A stretch of DNA of 61,856 nt, taken from the NCBI RefSeq assembly GCF_028290025.1, contig NZ_JAQGKQ010000111.1, positions 1-61,856 on the forward strand. Reading direction: 5' to 3'. The translations under genes and the position numbers were made by a program. Within the stretch, counting starts at the first letter, position 1. Every line of letters starts with the position of its first letter. Under the pieces are notes generated by a model. That model was given only the letters and a program-made list of their open reading frames with translations. It did not search any database and was not told where the DNA came from. The stretch comes from Cypionkella sp. (GTDB lineage Bacteria > Pseudomonadota > Alphaproteobacteria > Rhodobacterales > Rhodobacteraceae). Positions 17,595 to 25,525 of this stretch are shown here, piece by piece.

Positions 17595-17619
17595 AGCATT
17601 AGCCTTGGACCTAGACCGC

Positions 17620-18543
17620 TCACCCTGCCCTCACCATTCCCATCGCGAACTTTCCGGGTGGCATTCCCTGATGGCGGGTGAAGGCTGTGCTGAAGGCGCT
17701 GGGGGAGCCGTAGCCTACGCTTGTGGCGATTTCTGTGATGCTGGTGCGGCCTTTGTGTAGCAGGTCTTTGGCGAGGGTCATGCGCCAGTTGAGCAGGTAT
17801 TCCATCGGCGGCACTCCGATCACGCGGTGGAAGCGGGCGCAGAACGGCGAGCGGGACAGGTTTGCGGTTTGGGCGAGACGGGCGATGGTCCAGCTGCGGG
17901 CGGGATCGGCGTGGATGGCGCGCAGGGCGGGGGCGAGGCGGGGGTCGGCGAGACCTTGGATCAGGCCGGGCGCTGCGGTTTGCGGGGTGGCGCGCAGGGC
18001 TTCGATGAACAGAACTTCCAGCAGACGCTCCAGAATAACCTCACGCGCGGGGCGGTTGGCGCGGCATTCGTCGCTGACGAGATTGGCGAGGGCGGCGAGG
18101 CGATCTTGGCCGTTAACGATGACAATTTCGGGCAGCAGCGACACCAGCAGGGCGGCGTCGGGCGCGCCAAACACGCAATGGCCGACCAGCATTTGCACCT
18201 CGGGCGGGCCATCCGGGCGGCCTAAGCGGTAACTGCCATCGGGTTGCGGCTGCGGCAGGCTGCGCAGCGGGTTGCTTGGCGGCAGGTCTGGGTTGCTGAT
18301 GGTGTAGCCGAAGGACGCGGGGGCCAGCACGAAATCGCCCTTGCGCAGGGTGATCGGGGGGCGGTTGTCGATGGTCAGGCTGACCTCTCCGGTCAGGATC
18401 AGCCAGTGCGAGACATGGCCGCTGGCTTCGCGGCGCACCCGCCAATCGCCCGCGCCCTGCACCACTTTGGCGAAGGGGGCACGGGGTTGCAGCAGGGTGA
18501 CGATCTCGGCCAGCGGGTCGATTGATGGAACTGAATCGGGCAT
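17620..18543 (-). CDS. AraC family transcriptional regulator with cupin sensor domain
   Basis: A 307-residue regulator. The N-terminal cupin part (about residues 5-180) starts DSVPSIDPLAEIVTLLQPRAPFAK and includes GDFVLAPASFGYTISN, the AraC-cupin (Cupin_6) type. The C-terminal double HTH reads HADPARSWTIARLAQTANLS, then FHRVIGVPPMEYLLNWRM and GYGSPSAFSTAFTRHQGMPP. The frame opens at a TTG at 18561, but ATG 18543 is the more credible start. It is divergent from the SDR gene at 18643 and is the obvious candidate to control it, as in many Cupin_6-AraC/SDR pairs. Confidence 0.92.
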   Translation of the reverse strand: MPDSVPSIDPLAEIVTLLQPRAPFAKVVQGAGDWRVRREASGHVSHWLILTGEVSLTIDNRPPITLRKGDFVLAPASFGYTISNPDLPPSNPLRSLPQPQPDGSYRLGRPDGPPEVQMLVGHCVFGAPDAALLVSLLPEIVIVNGQDRLAALANLVSDECRANRPAREVILERLLEVLFIEALRATPQTAAPGLIQGLADPRLAPALRAIHADPARSWTIARLAQTANLSRSPFCARFHRVIGVPPMEYLLNWRMTLAKDLLHKGRTSITEIATSVGYGSPSAFSTAFTRHQGMPPGKFAMGMVRAG

Positions 18544-18642
18544 AACAGGACGCTCACGCAATAAAACGGCATGATGGATTATAGGCTGTCCTTGTTTGCG
18601 GGTCTATATCGCTTTCAGTGAAGGCAATTTAAGGATGATGTG

Positions 18643-19389
18643 ATGAAAACCGTGTTGATTACTGGCTGTTCCTCGGGCTTTGGGCTGGCGACGGCGGAGT
18701 ATTTTCTGGCGCAGGGCTGGAAGGTTGTAGCGACGATGCGTAGGCCGGATGCGTGCCTGTTGCCGGTGTCGGAGCGGCTGCGGGTGATGGCGTTGGATGT
18801 GACGGATGCGGGCAGTATTGCGGCGGTTATGGCGCAGGCTGGGCCGATTGATGTGCTGGTGAACAACGCCGGAATCGGGCTGCTGAGTGTGATCGAGGAC
18901 ACCGAAGTTGCGGTGATGCGCGATATTTTTGAGACCAATACCATTGGGCTGATGGCGATGGTGCGGGCGGTTCTGCCGCAGATGCGGGCTCGGCGGTCGG
19001 GTGTGATTGTGAATGTGACCTCGACTGTGACGGTGGCGGCTTTGCCGATGCTGGCGGTTTACACTGCGTCGAAGGCGGCGGTGGAGGCGTTTAGTGCGAG
19101 TTTGGCGCTGGAGGTGGCGGATTTTGGCATTGAGGTGAAGGTGGTGCTGCCTGGCCAAGGCAAGACCAAGCTGGGCGAGAATGCGCGCGGGCGGATGAAG
19201 CTCGATTTCCCGGAAGCCTATGCCAAATTTGCGAGGGCGGTGTTTGCGCGGACGATGGCGGGATCGGGTGGGACTTTGGTTGAAGACGTGGCGCATGGGG
19301 TGTGGCGGGCGGCGACCGATCCGGATTGCCCGATGTTCACGCCTGCGGGCGCGGATGCTGTGGCGGCGTTTGAAGCATCCCGGCATTAA
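18643..19389 (+). CDS. SDR-family oxidoreductase
   Basis: A 248-residue classical SDR with TGCSSGFG glycine motif near residue 7, NNAG in DVLVNNAGIG, catalytic Ser in NVTSTVT and YTASK for the Tyr/Lys pair. The GCSSGFGLATAEYFLAQGW start is typical of SDRs that AraC-type regulators activate; the substrate is unknown. Translation could start at the GTG at 18640, but the adjacent ATG at 18643 is better placed relative to AAGGA. The gene is divergent from the AraC regulator across about 100 bases. Confidence 0.9.
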   Translation: MKTVLITGCSSGFGLATAEYFLAQGWKVVATMRRPDACLLPVSERLRVMALDVTDAGSIAAVMAQAGPIDVLVNNAGIGLLSVIEDTEVAVMRDIFETNTIGLMAMVRAVLPQMRARRSGVIVNVTSTVTVAALPMLAVYTASKAAVEAFSASLALEVADFGIEVKVVLPGQGKTKLGENARGRMKLDFPEAYAKFARAVFARTMAGSGGTLVEDVAHGVWRAATDPDCPMFTPAGADAVAAFEASRH

Positions 19390-19527
19390 AACCATGCCCG
19401 GCATTCTTGGGTGGGTGCCGGGGGTTTTTCGAGCGATAAACCGACGGGCGCAACCATTTGGCATCTCGGGCGTTTTCGCATAGATGCGGGGGCTTAGCGC
19501 GTCTGTTCAAGTGAGAGGACCAAGACC

Positions 19528-20319
19528 ATGCGGAACGTAACGTTGCCGATTATGCTTGCTGCCAGTTTTTCGGTGGTGGGGCCTGTTTATCCAGTTCATG
19601 CGGAAACCGACCTTGGGAAGGTTGTATCGGGCATCGCGCAGTCTTTGATTGCGCAAGAAACCGAGAAGAATGCGTATATCTCGGCACAGCGGCTGAACAC
19701 GACACGCGCTTATCGTGATTATCTGGCGAAGTATCCGCAAGGCTTGTATCGGGCAAATGCCGAGCAGGCGTTGGCCAAGTTGGGCGCTGATGTGCCCGTT
19801 GCTCCAGAGGTCAGTACGCCACCCGTCGCAGGACGAAGCCAAGCGGCGATAGAAGAGTCGATCGGGCTTACCCGGACCCAGCGGATGCAGATTCAGCGGC
19901 AGTTGACGGCGGTGGGCTATCCTACTGGCGGGGCGGACGGGCTGTGGGGGTCGAAGACTCGCGACGCAATTGCGCGGTGGCAGAAGGCCAATAAGCTTGG
20001 CGTCACGGGGTATGTGACCTCGCGTCAGGTGAGTCTGCTGGCGAAACAGGCGGGTTCGGATGTCGGCAGCGCGCCTGAGGCGCCGTCAGCGAACGATGAT
20101 GTGCTTGAGGAGCGGCTGCTGAGCTTGACCTTCGACGAGCGGCGCGAGGTGCAACGCCGGCTGACGTCGCTCGGCTATAACACCTATGGGGTGGATGGCG
20201 GTTTCGGTGCCAATACGCGGCGGGCGATGACTGCGTGGCAACGCGATGAGGGACTCCGGGCGAGTGGTTATATAACAGCGGACCAACTGCGTGAGTTGCG
20301 TAAGCAGAGCGGCGACTGA
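19528..20319 (+). CDS. Exported peptidoglycan-binding domain protein (two PGB_1 repeats)
   Basis: A 263-residue protein with a signal peptide ending in PVHA. A short helical stretch (residues about 45-85, with TRAYRDYLAKYPQGLYRANAE) is followed by two peptidoglycan-binding type 1 domains. The first is RMQIQRQLTAVGYPTGGADG with LWGSKTRDAIARWQ (about 115-160). The second is RREVQRRLTSLGYNTYGVDG with GFGANTRRAMTAWQ (about 205-250). No catalytic domain is visible, so it is likely a periplasmic wall-anchoring or scaffold protein. A strong terminator follows at 20340. Confidence 0.88.
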   Translation: MRNVTLPIMLAASFSVVGPVYPVHAETDLGKVVSGIAQSLIAQETEKNAYISAQRLNTTRAYRDYLAKYPQGLYRANAEQALAKLGADVPVAPEVSTPPVAGRSQAAIEESIGLTRTQRMQIQRQLTAVGYPTGGADGLWGSKTRDAIARWQKANKLGVTGYVTSRQVSLLAKQAGSDVGSAPEAPSANDDVLEERLLSLTFDERREVQRRLTSLGYNTYGVDGGFGANTRRAMTAWQRDEGLRASGYITADQLRELRKQSGD

Positions 20320-20339
20320 GACTTGGGTTTAGTTAGCCT

Positions 20340-20371
20340 ATGGGCCGTCCATTGATGGGCGGCCCATTTTA
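20340..20371 (+). terminator. Rho-independent terminator
   Basis: ATGGGCCG and CGGCCCAT form a perfect 8-bp stem around a 12-base loop, followed by TTTTATT, 20 bases past the stop of the peptidoglycan-binding gene. Being nearly symmetric, it may also serve the convergent puuD transcript. Confidence 0.9.
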
Positions 20372-20379
20372 TTGGGGGA

Positions 20380-21615
20380 CTAGCTGCTTTGAGCGCCCTG
20401 CCCTGCGGATTGGAACCAAAGGATGATGGCTTCGCGTTCCTGAGGCTCCATGTAGCTTAGGTTTGCGGGGGGCATGGCGTGGGTGAGGCCGGCTTGCAGG
20501 TAGATGCGTTTGGCCTCGGTGGCGATTTGGGCGGGGGTTTCGAGGACGACGCTTTTCGGGGGCCAGTAGATGCCCTCGTAAACCGGCTCGGCGGCGTGGC
20601 ACATTGAGCAACGGCCTTGCACGATGGAAACGACTTCATCAAAGCCTTGGGCGCTGGCGTAGGTCAGGGCTTCGGCGTTTAGGGCGGCTTCTTCGGGTCG
20701 GTGGCGCATGGGGGCGGTCGAAAGCCATGCGATCAGCAGGAAGATCACGGCGGTGGCGAACCATGTCCAGTGCGGGTTGCCTTTTCCGGCGTGTTTGGTG
20801 TTGAACCAGTGCCGAATGGTAACGCCCATCAGGAAGACGAGGCTTGCGATGAGCCAGTTGTATTCGGTGGCGAACACCAAGGGGTAGTGGTTAGACAGCA
20901 TCAGGAACAGCACAGGTAGCGTCAGATAGTTGTTATGCGTGCTGCGCTGTTTGGCGATCTTGCCGTATTTTGGGTCAGGCGTGCGGCCTGCTTTCAAGTC
21001 GGCGACCACGATGCGTTGGTTCGGCATGATGATCATAAAGACGTTGGCGGACATGATGGTGGCGGTGAACGCGCCGAGATGGAGCAGTGCGGCGCGGCCG
21101 GAAAAGACTTGGGTGTAGCCCCACGCCATGCCGACGAGGATGATATAGAGGCCGATCATCAGGCGGGTGCTGTTGTCGCCGAAGCGGCTTTTGCAGATAA
21201 GGTCATAGGCGATCCAGCCGAAAGCGAGGCTGCCGAGCGAGATGGCGATGGCTTGGGCTTGGCTTAGGTCGGCCACGGCTGGGTCGATCAGATACAGGTT
21301 CGCGCCGAGGTAGTAGACCAGAAACAGCATGGCAAAACCGGAAAGCCATGTGGTGTAGCTTTCCCATTTGAACCAGATCAGGTGCTCGGGCAGCATCTCG
21401 GGGGCTACGAGGTATTTCTGGATGTGGTAAAAGCCGCCGCCGTGGACTTGCCATTCCTCGCCATGCGCGAGGGGCGGCAGGCTGGGGGTTTTGCGCAGGC
21501 CGAGGTCGAGGGCGATGAAGTAGAACGACGAGCCGATCCACGCCATTGCGGTGGTGACATGCAGCCAGCGCACCGCGAGTTCGACCCATTCCCACAGCAC
21601 AACCCAGTCATACAT
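20380..21615 (-). CDS. puuD: Membrane-bound urate oxidase with cytochrome c domain (PuuD)
   Basis: A 411-residue protein. The N-terminal part (about residues 1-310) has eight or so membrane segments with conserved His residues (VRWLHVTTAMAWIGSSFYF, FYHIQKYL) and is the DUF989/Urate_ox_N domain. The C-terminal part carries a single c-type heme site, CSMCH at 336-340, with Met381 in THAMPPAN as probable sixth ligand. PuuD oxidises urate to 5-hydroxyisourate and passes electrons to the respiratory chain. No hydroxyisourate hydrolase or OHCU decarboxylase gene is adjacent. The divergent LysR gene and the repeats at 21629-21685 suggest dedicated regulation. Confidence 0.94.
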   Translation of the reverse strand: MYDWVVLWEWVELAVRWLHVTTAMAWIGSSFYFIALDLGLRKTPSLPPLAHGEEWQVHGGGFYHIQKYLVAPEMLPEHLIWFKWESYTTWLSGFAMLFLVYYLGANLYLIDPAVADLSQAQAIAISLGSLAFGWIAYDLICKSRFGDNSTRLMIGLYIILVGMAWGYTQVFSGRAALLHLGAFTATIMSANVFMIIMPNQRIVVADLKAGRTPDPKYGKIAKQRSTHNNYLTLPVLFLMLSNHYPLVFATEYNWLIASLVFLMGVTIRHWFNTKHAGKGNPHWTWFATAVIFLLIAWLSTAPMRHRPEEAALNAEALTYASAQGFDEVVSIVQGRCSMCHAAEPVYEGIYWPPKSVVLETPAQIATEAKRIYLQAGLTHAMPPANLSYMEPQEREAIILWFQSAGQGAQSS

Positions 21616-21628
21616 CGGTAGTCTCCTG

Positions 21629-21685
21629 TTTTGGCTGGGCTATCTTGGTTTTCAGCAGGCTATAGGTGTTTTCAGTAAGCTATAC
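21629..21685. promoter_or_regulatory. Three phased direct repeats between puuD and lysR
   Basis: TTTTCAGCAGGCTATAG (21649-21665) and TTTTCAGTAAGCTATAC (21669-21685) are 17-mers differing at three positions, exactly 20 bp apart. A weaker third copy, TTTTGGCTGGGCTATCT, lies another 20 bp upstream (21629-21645). Sites repeated every two helical turns in a divergent promoter point to cooperative binding by the LysR regulator or another factor. Confidence 0.75.
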
Positions 21686-21746
21686 TGCCACGCATTGATC
21701 TGTTAATCCTGAAAAACCGGGGAATACTTTCAAGATTGGCGCGAAA

Positions 21747-22673
21747 ATGTCCTATGTCAACACGATCAAGATGTTTGTGCGGGTGTATGAGTTGGGCAGC
21801 ATGTCGGCGGCGGCACGGGATCAGCGGACCTCGCCCGCCGTGGCCTCGGCGCGGATTTCGGAATTGGAGAAGCATCTGGGGGTGCGGCTGTTTTCGCGCA
21901 CGACGCGGAGTTTGCAGCCGACCGAGAACGGGCGGATTTTCTTTGAAGGCGCGAAGAAGGTTCTGGAGGCGATTGACGAGGCCGAGGCTGCGGTGATGGA
22001 TGTGACGCAGAACCCGCGCGGGACGATCTTTGTGTCGGCTCCGCTGGGGGTGGGGCGGCGGTTCATTGCGCCGCATGTGCCAGTCTTCAAGGACATTTAC
22101 CCGCAGATCGACGTGCGGTTGCGGCTGTCGGATCGGATCATTGATGTGACGGCCGAGGGGCTGGATGTGGCGTTTCATCTGGGGATTTTGGAGGATTCGA
22201 CGCTGAAGGTGCGGTTGATTGCCGATTGCCCGCGGGTGCTTTGTGCGGCCCCTGCCTATATCGCGCGGCGGGGGATGCCGTTGGATGGGGCGGCTTTGGT
22301 GGGCGACAAACATGAGTGTTTGAACTTGCGGTTTCCCGGTGCGAAGGAGTTTCAGTGGGCGTTGCAGACGGCTGAGGGCGTGCGGCGCTATGAGATCACC
22401 GGGCCGTTTGAGAGCGACGATGGCGATGTGCTGACCGGATGGGCGCTGGATGGGCGCGGCATTGTGATGAAGCCGGTGTTTGAGGTAGCGGATCATTTGC
22501 GATCTGGGGCACTGGTGCCTGTGGCTGTGGCAACGCCGCCTTTGCCGACGCAACTTTCCAGCCTGTCGCAGCATCGCCGGTTGAAAGATCCGAAGGTGAA
22601 GCTGTTCACTGATTTCATGGCGGCGCATGTGCGGGATGCGGTGCGGGCGGCGATTTTGGGGCCCGCGGGTTGA
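21747..22673 (+). CDS. LysR family transcriptional regulator, likely of urate catabolism
   Basis: A 308-residue LTTR. The winged HTH occupies residues about 1-60 (TIKMFVRVYELGSMSAAARD, then VASARISELEKHLGVRLFSR), and the substrate-binding domain follows from about residue 90 with GTIFVSAPLGVGRRFIAPHV. It resembles the CrgA/DsdC-like group that acts on divergent neighbours. The divergent position opposite puuD and the phased repeats between them make control of urate oxidation the leading inference. The inducer cannot be read from sequence. Confidence 0.92.
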   Translation: MSYVNTIKMFVRVYELGSMSAAARDQRTSPAVASARISELEKHLGVRLFSRTTRSLQPTENGRIFFEGAKKVLEAIDEAEAAVMDVTQNPRGTIFVSAPLGVGRRFIAPHVPVFKDIYPQIDVRLRLSDRIIDVTAEGLDVAFHLGILEDSTLKVRLIADCPRVLCAAPAYIARRGMPLDGAALVGDKHECLNLRFPGAKEFQWALQTAEGVRRYEITGPFESDDGDVLTGWALDGRGIVMKPVFEVADHLRSGALVPVAVATPPLPTQLSSLSQHRRLKDPKVKLFTDFMAAHVRDAVRAAILGPAG

Positions 22674-22680
22674 GAGGTGC

Positions 22681-22715
22681 GCGCGCCGCGCGGGGATATT
22701 TAAGCCAGTCTGAAA
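22681..22715 (+). repeat. Dispersed GGGATATTT element, copy 5
   Basis: GCGCGCCGCGCGGGGATATTT followed by AGCCAGTCTGAAAGC, in the convergent gap between lysR and an SDR gene, about 28 bases past the stop codon of the latter. Confidence 0.8.
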
Positions 22716-22742
22716 GCAAATTTTAGATAAATTTTATAGGGT

Positions 22743-23507
22743 TCACGTTTCGTAGGGCCAGTTGGCTTGGCTGAAGGCTCCTCCATCGACCCATAGGGTT
22801 TGGCCTGTGACGAAAGCGGCTGCGTCGGAGATCAGGAATAGCAGCGGGCCGGTGAGGTCTTGCGGGGTGCCTACGCGGCGGAGGGGCGTGACCTTTGCCC
22901 ATGTGGCGTCGTAATCGGGGGCCTCGGCTGCAGTGCGGGCGGTGGCAATGGCTCCGGGTGCGATGCAATTGACGCGAATGTTGTGGGGGCCGAGTTCGAC
23001 GGCGGCGATCTTGGTGAATTGCTCGATGCCGCCTTTCGAGGTGGTGTAATCGACCAGTTTTGGGAAGGCGAGTTTGTTGCAGCCGGAACCGAGGGTGATG
23101 ATCGCGCCGGGTTGGCGGGCGGCGATCATGGCTTTTGCGGCGGCTTGGGTGTTGAGGAAGGTGCCGCGCAGGTTGGTGGCAATGGTGCGGTCCCAATCTT
23201 CGGGGGCGAGGTCAAGCAGGCTCGACCAGGTTTGGATGCCTGCGTTGTTTACGAGGACGGACGGGGCCGCGTTGGCCCATGCGGCGGCCTCGGCGTGGAA
23301 TTGGGCGGTTTGGGCGGCGTCGCCTGCGTCACACTCCCATGCGCGGGCGCGTTGGCCGATGGCCTCGACGGCGGCGATGAGAGTTTGGGCGGATACGGTT
23401 TGGTTTAGGTGGGTGAAACCTACGTCATAGCCTGCGCTGGCGAGCGCGGTCACGAGGGCATGGCCGATGGCGGAGGGGCCTGCGGTGACGAGGGCAAGTT
23501 TGGGCAT
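22743..23507 (-). CDS. SDR-family oxidoreductase
   Basis: A 254-residue SDR starting MPKLALVTAGPSAIGHALV. The glycine motif is slightly unusual (TAGPSAIG instead of TGGxxGIG). NNAG is in SVLVNNAGIQ, catalytic Ser in ITLGSGCN, and Tyr/Lys in DYTTSKGG. The C-terminal LWVDGGAF is standard. The ATG at 23507 is preceded by AAAGG; the upstream extension to 23537 overlaps the terminator-side spacer and is not supported. It lies downstream of the dipeptidase gene on the same strand, separated by a hairpin terminator, so probably has its own promoter. Substrate unknown. Confidence 0.88.
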   Translation of the reverse strand: MPKLALVTAGPSAIGHALVTALASAGYDVGFTHLNQTVSAQTLIAAVEAIGQRARAWECDAGDAAQTAQFHAEAAAWANAAPSVLVNNAGIQTWSSLLDLAPEDWDRTIATNLRGTFLNTQAAAKAMIAARQPGAIITLGSGCNKLAFPKLVDYTTSKGGIEQFTKIAAVELGPHNIRVNCIAPGAIATARTAAEAPDYDATWAKVTPLRRVGTPQDLTGPLLFLISDAAAFVTGQTLWVDGGAFSQANWPYET

Positions 23508-23573
23508 GATGGACCTTTGAGCGGTTTCAGGCACCATGCCGGAGTGCTGTGGTTAAGAAAAGAGCCTCCGGCT

Positions 23574-23597
23574 GGCCGGACTGAGATTCATCCGGCC
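23574..23597 (-). terminator. Probable terminator of the dipeptidase/dpp operon
   Basis: GGCCGGA and TCCGGCC form a 7-bp stem about 30 bases past the dipeptidase stop. On the minus strand it is followed, after a further GCCGGAGGC, by TTTTCTTAA. Confidence 0.6.
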
Positions 23598-23625
23598 TGA
23601 GTTTTCGGAAAGAGCAATGCCGAGG

Positions 23626-24684
23626 TTATTTGCCCCAAGTGCGGTCGAGCAGAGCAAGCCAGTTGTCGTAGCACAGCTTTTGCATCAGCGCCTCGCCATA
23701 GCCGTGGTCGAGCATAGCTTGTTGCAGGGCGGGCAGACCCGTGACGTCGCCGATGCCGTTTGGCAGGGTTGCGCCGTCGAAATCGGAGCCTAGGCCGAGG
23801 TGATCTTCGCCGAGGTTTTTCAGCAGGTGATCGAGGTGGGCGAGCACGTCTTGCCAGCCCATGTCTCCCGACTGTTTGCCATCGCGGCGTAGGAATGAGG
23901 TGGCGAAGTTGAGGCCGACCATGCCTTTGGAGTCTCGGATCATGTGGAGTTGGCGGTCGGTTAGGTTGCGGCTGCTTGGGGTGATGGCGTGGGCGTTGGA
24001 GTGGGTGGCGACGAGGGGGGCATCGCTGAGGGAGGCTATGTCGTCGAAGCCTTTCTCGTTGATGTGGCTGAGGTCAATCATGATTTTGAGATCATTGCAG
24101 GCGCGGATCAGGCGTTTTCCGGCATCTGTGAGGCCCTCTCCGGTGTCGGGGCTGCTGGGGTAAGCGAAGGGGACGCCGTTGCCGAAGATGGTGGGGCGGG
24201 ACCAGACCGGGCCGAGTGAGCGCAGGCCGAGGGCGTGGAAGGCGTAGAGATTGTCGAGGTTGGCGTCGATGGCTTCGGCGCCCTCCATGTGCAGGATGCC
24301 TGCGATGGTGTTTGAGGCAAGGCAGGCGCGGATTTCGGCGGTGGTGGTGCAGAGTTTGAACTGGCCTTTGGAGCTACGCTCCATCCACAGGAATTGCCGG
24401 GCCATCGACATGGCTACGGGGAGAGCGTCGGGCTCATGGATCACGTCGCCCAGCGGGATGCTGAAGGGCGGGTTCTCCATCTGCGCCATGTAGTCGGGGG
24501 AGTCGTGGGCGGCGGGGGATGGGATGTAGATGGCGAAGAAGCCGGCCTTAAAGCCAGCTTTTTGCATCCGGGGCAGGTCTAGGTGGCCTTTGCCTTCGCC
24601 GGTGAGCCAGATCGCTTCGCGGTTTTCCGGGTGGTTGTGCAGGCGGAGCAGCAGGTCGTTGTGGCCGTCGAAGGTGGGGAACAT
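23626..24684 (-). CDS. Membrane dipeptidase, M19 (renal dipeptidase) family, copy 1
   Basis: A 352-residue TIM-barrel zinc peptidase. Zinc ligands are recognisable as HxD in FDGHNDLLLRLH, Glu in LHMEGAEAID, His in VATHSNAHA and the second His nearby, plus the Asp in LGLGSDFDGATLP. M19 enzymes hydrolyse Xaa-D-Ala and other dipeptides and some hydrolyse beta-lactams. No signal peptide is present, so it is cytoplasmic, fitting hydrolysis of imported dipeptides. It is the last gene of the dpp cluster on the minus strand. A paralogue of similar length lies at the other end (30122-31153). Confidence 0.94.
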   Translation of the reverse strand: MFPTFDGHNDLLLRLHNHPENREAIWLTGEGKGHLDLPRMQKAGFKAGFFAIYIPSPAAHDSPDYMAQMENPPFSIPLGDVIHEPDALPVAMSMARQFLWMERSSKGQFKLCTTTAEIRACLASNTIAGILHMEGAEAIDANLDNLYAFHALGLRSLGPVWSRPTIFGNGVPFAYPSSPDTGEGLTDAGKRLIRACNDLKIMIDLSHINEKGFDDIASLSDAPLVATHSNAHAITPSSRNLTDRQLHMIRDSKGMVGLNFATSFLRRDGKQSGDMGWQDVLAHLDHLLKNLGEDHLGLGSDFDGATLPNGIGDVTGLPALQQAMLDHGYGEALMQKLCYDNWLALLDRTWGK

Positions 24685-24710
24685 TTTGTGAGCCTATGTT
24701 TGCTTTGCTG

Positions 24711-24769
24711 GCGGGCGGGGGTTTCACACCCCCGCACCCCCGTGGGATATTCAGGAGCAGGTGAAATTG
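24711..24769 (+). repeat. Dispersed GGGATATTT element, copy 6, with GC hairpin
   Basis: A hairpin GCGGGGG-TTTCACA-CCCCCGC (24715-24735) is joined to CACCCCCGTGGGATATTC and AGCAGGTGAAATTGG. It lies between the dipeptidase start and the ATPase stop (minus strand), ending 6 bases from the stop codon, so it splits the operon. Confidence 0.8.
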
Positions 24770-24774
24770 GCAGG

Positions 24775-25524
24775 TTAGCCTTCGAGCATCCTGTCGGCGG
24801 AGGCGGCGAACAGGCTGCGGGCATAGGGTGTGGTCATTTGGGCGGTGGCGAGGGCTTCGCGGCTGAGTTCCTCGACGGCGCGGCCGTGCTGCATCACGAG
24901 GATGCGGTCGCACATGTGGTCGATTACGGCGAGGTCGTGGGAGACCATCAGGAAGGTCAGGCCGCGTTCTTGGCGCAGGCGGCTTAGCAGGTTGAGGGTT
25001 TCGGCTTGGACGCTGGCATCAAGGGCGGAGGTGGGTTCATCCAGCAACAGGATTTCGGGTTGCAGCATCAAAGCGCGGGCGATGGCGACGCGTTGGCGTT
25101 GGCCGCCTGACAGTTGGTGCGGGTAGCGGAAGCGGAAGTTGGCGGGGAGGCCGACGTCGGTGAGGGCCTTTGTGATGGCTTGGTCGGTCAGCGGCAGGCC
25201 GTGGATGGCGAGGGGTTCGGATAGGGTGCGGTCGATGGTGTGGCGGGGGTGCAGGCTCGCGTAGGGGTCTTGAAACACCATTTGCACTTTGCGCGAGAAG
25301 GCGCGGTTGTGGGTGATCGGTTTGCCGTTGATGCGGATGCTGCCGCCGGAGATCGGGGCGAGGCCGCAGATCGCGCGCAGGATGGTGGATTTGCCGGAAC
25401 CGGATTCGCCGACGAGGCCGAAGGATTCTTTGGCTTTGACGCTGAGGGATACGTTTTCGACGGCGCGGACGTGGCGGCCTTGGGCGGTGAAGGTGACGGA
25501 GAGGTTTTCGATTTCTATCAGCAT
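24775..25524 (-). CDS. Peptide ABC transporter ATP-binding protein (DppF-type)
   Basis: A 249-residue ATPase. Walker A is GESGSGKST, the signature is LSGGQRQRVAIARAL, and Walker B is LLLDEPTSALD, followed by the switch His in VSHDLAVIDH. It is shorter than typical DppF/OppF (about 320 residues): the C-terminal oligopeptide-transporter extension is nearly absent, the protein ending TPYARSLFAASADRMLEG. It pairs with the next ATPase gene upstream (1-base gap to 25526) to form the heterodimer of a peptide importer. Confidence 0.92.
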   Translation of the reverse strand: MLIEIENLSVTFTAQGRHVRAVENVSLSVKAKESFGLVGESGSGKSTILRAICGLAPISGGSIRINGKPITHNRAFSRKVQMVFQDPYASLHPRHTIDRTLSEPLAIHGLPLTDQAITKALTDVGLPANFRFRYPHQLSGGQRQRVAIARALMLQPEILLLDEPTSALDASVQAETLNLLSRLRQERGLTFLMVSHDLAVIDHMCDRILVMQHGRAVEELSREALATAQMTTPYARSLFAASADRMLEG

Positions 25525-25525
25525 G

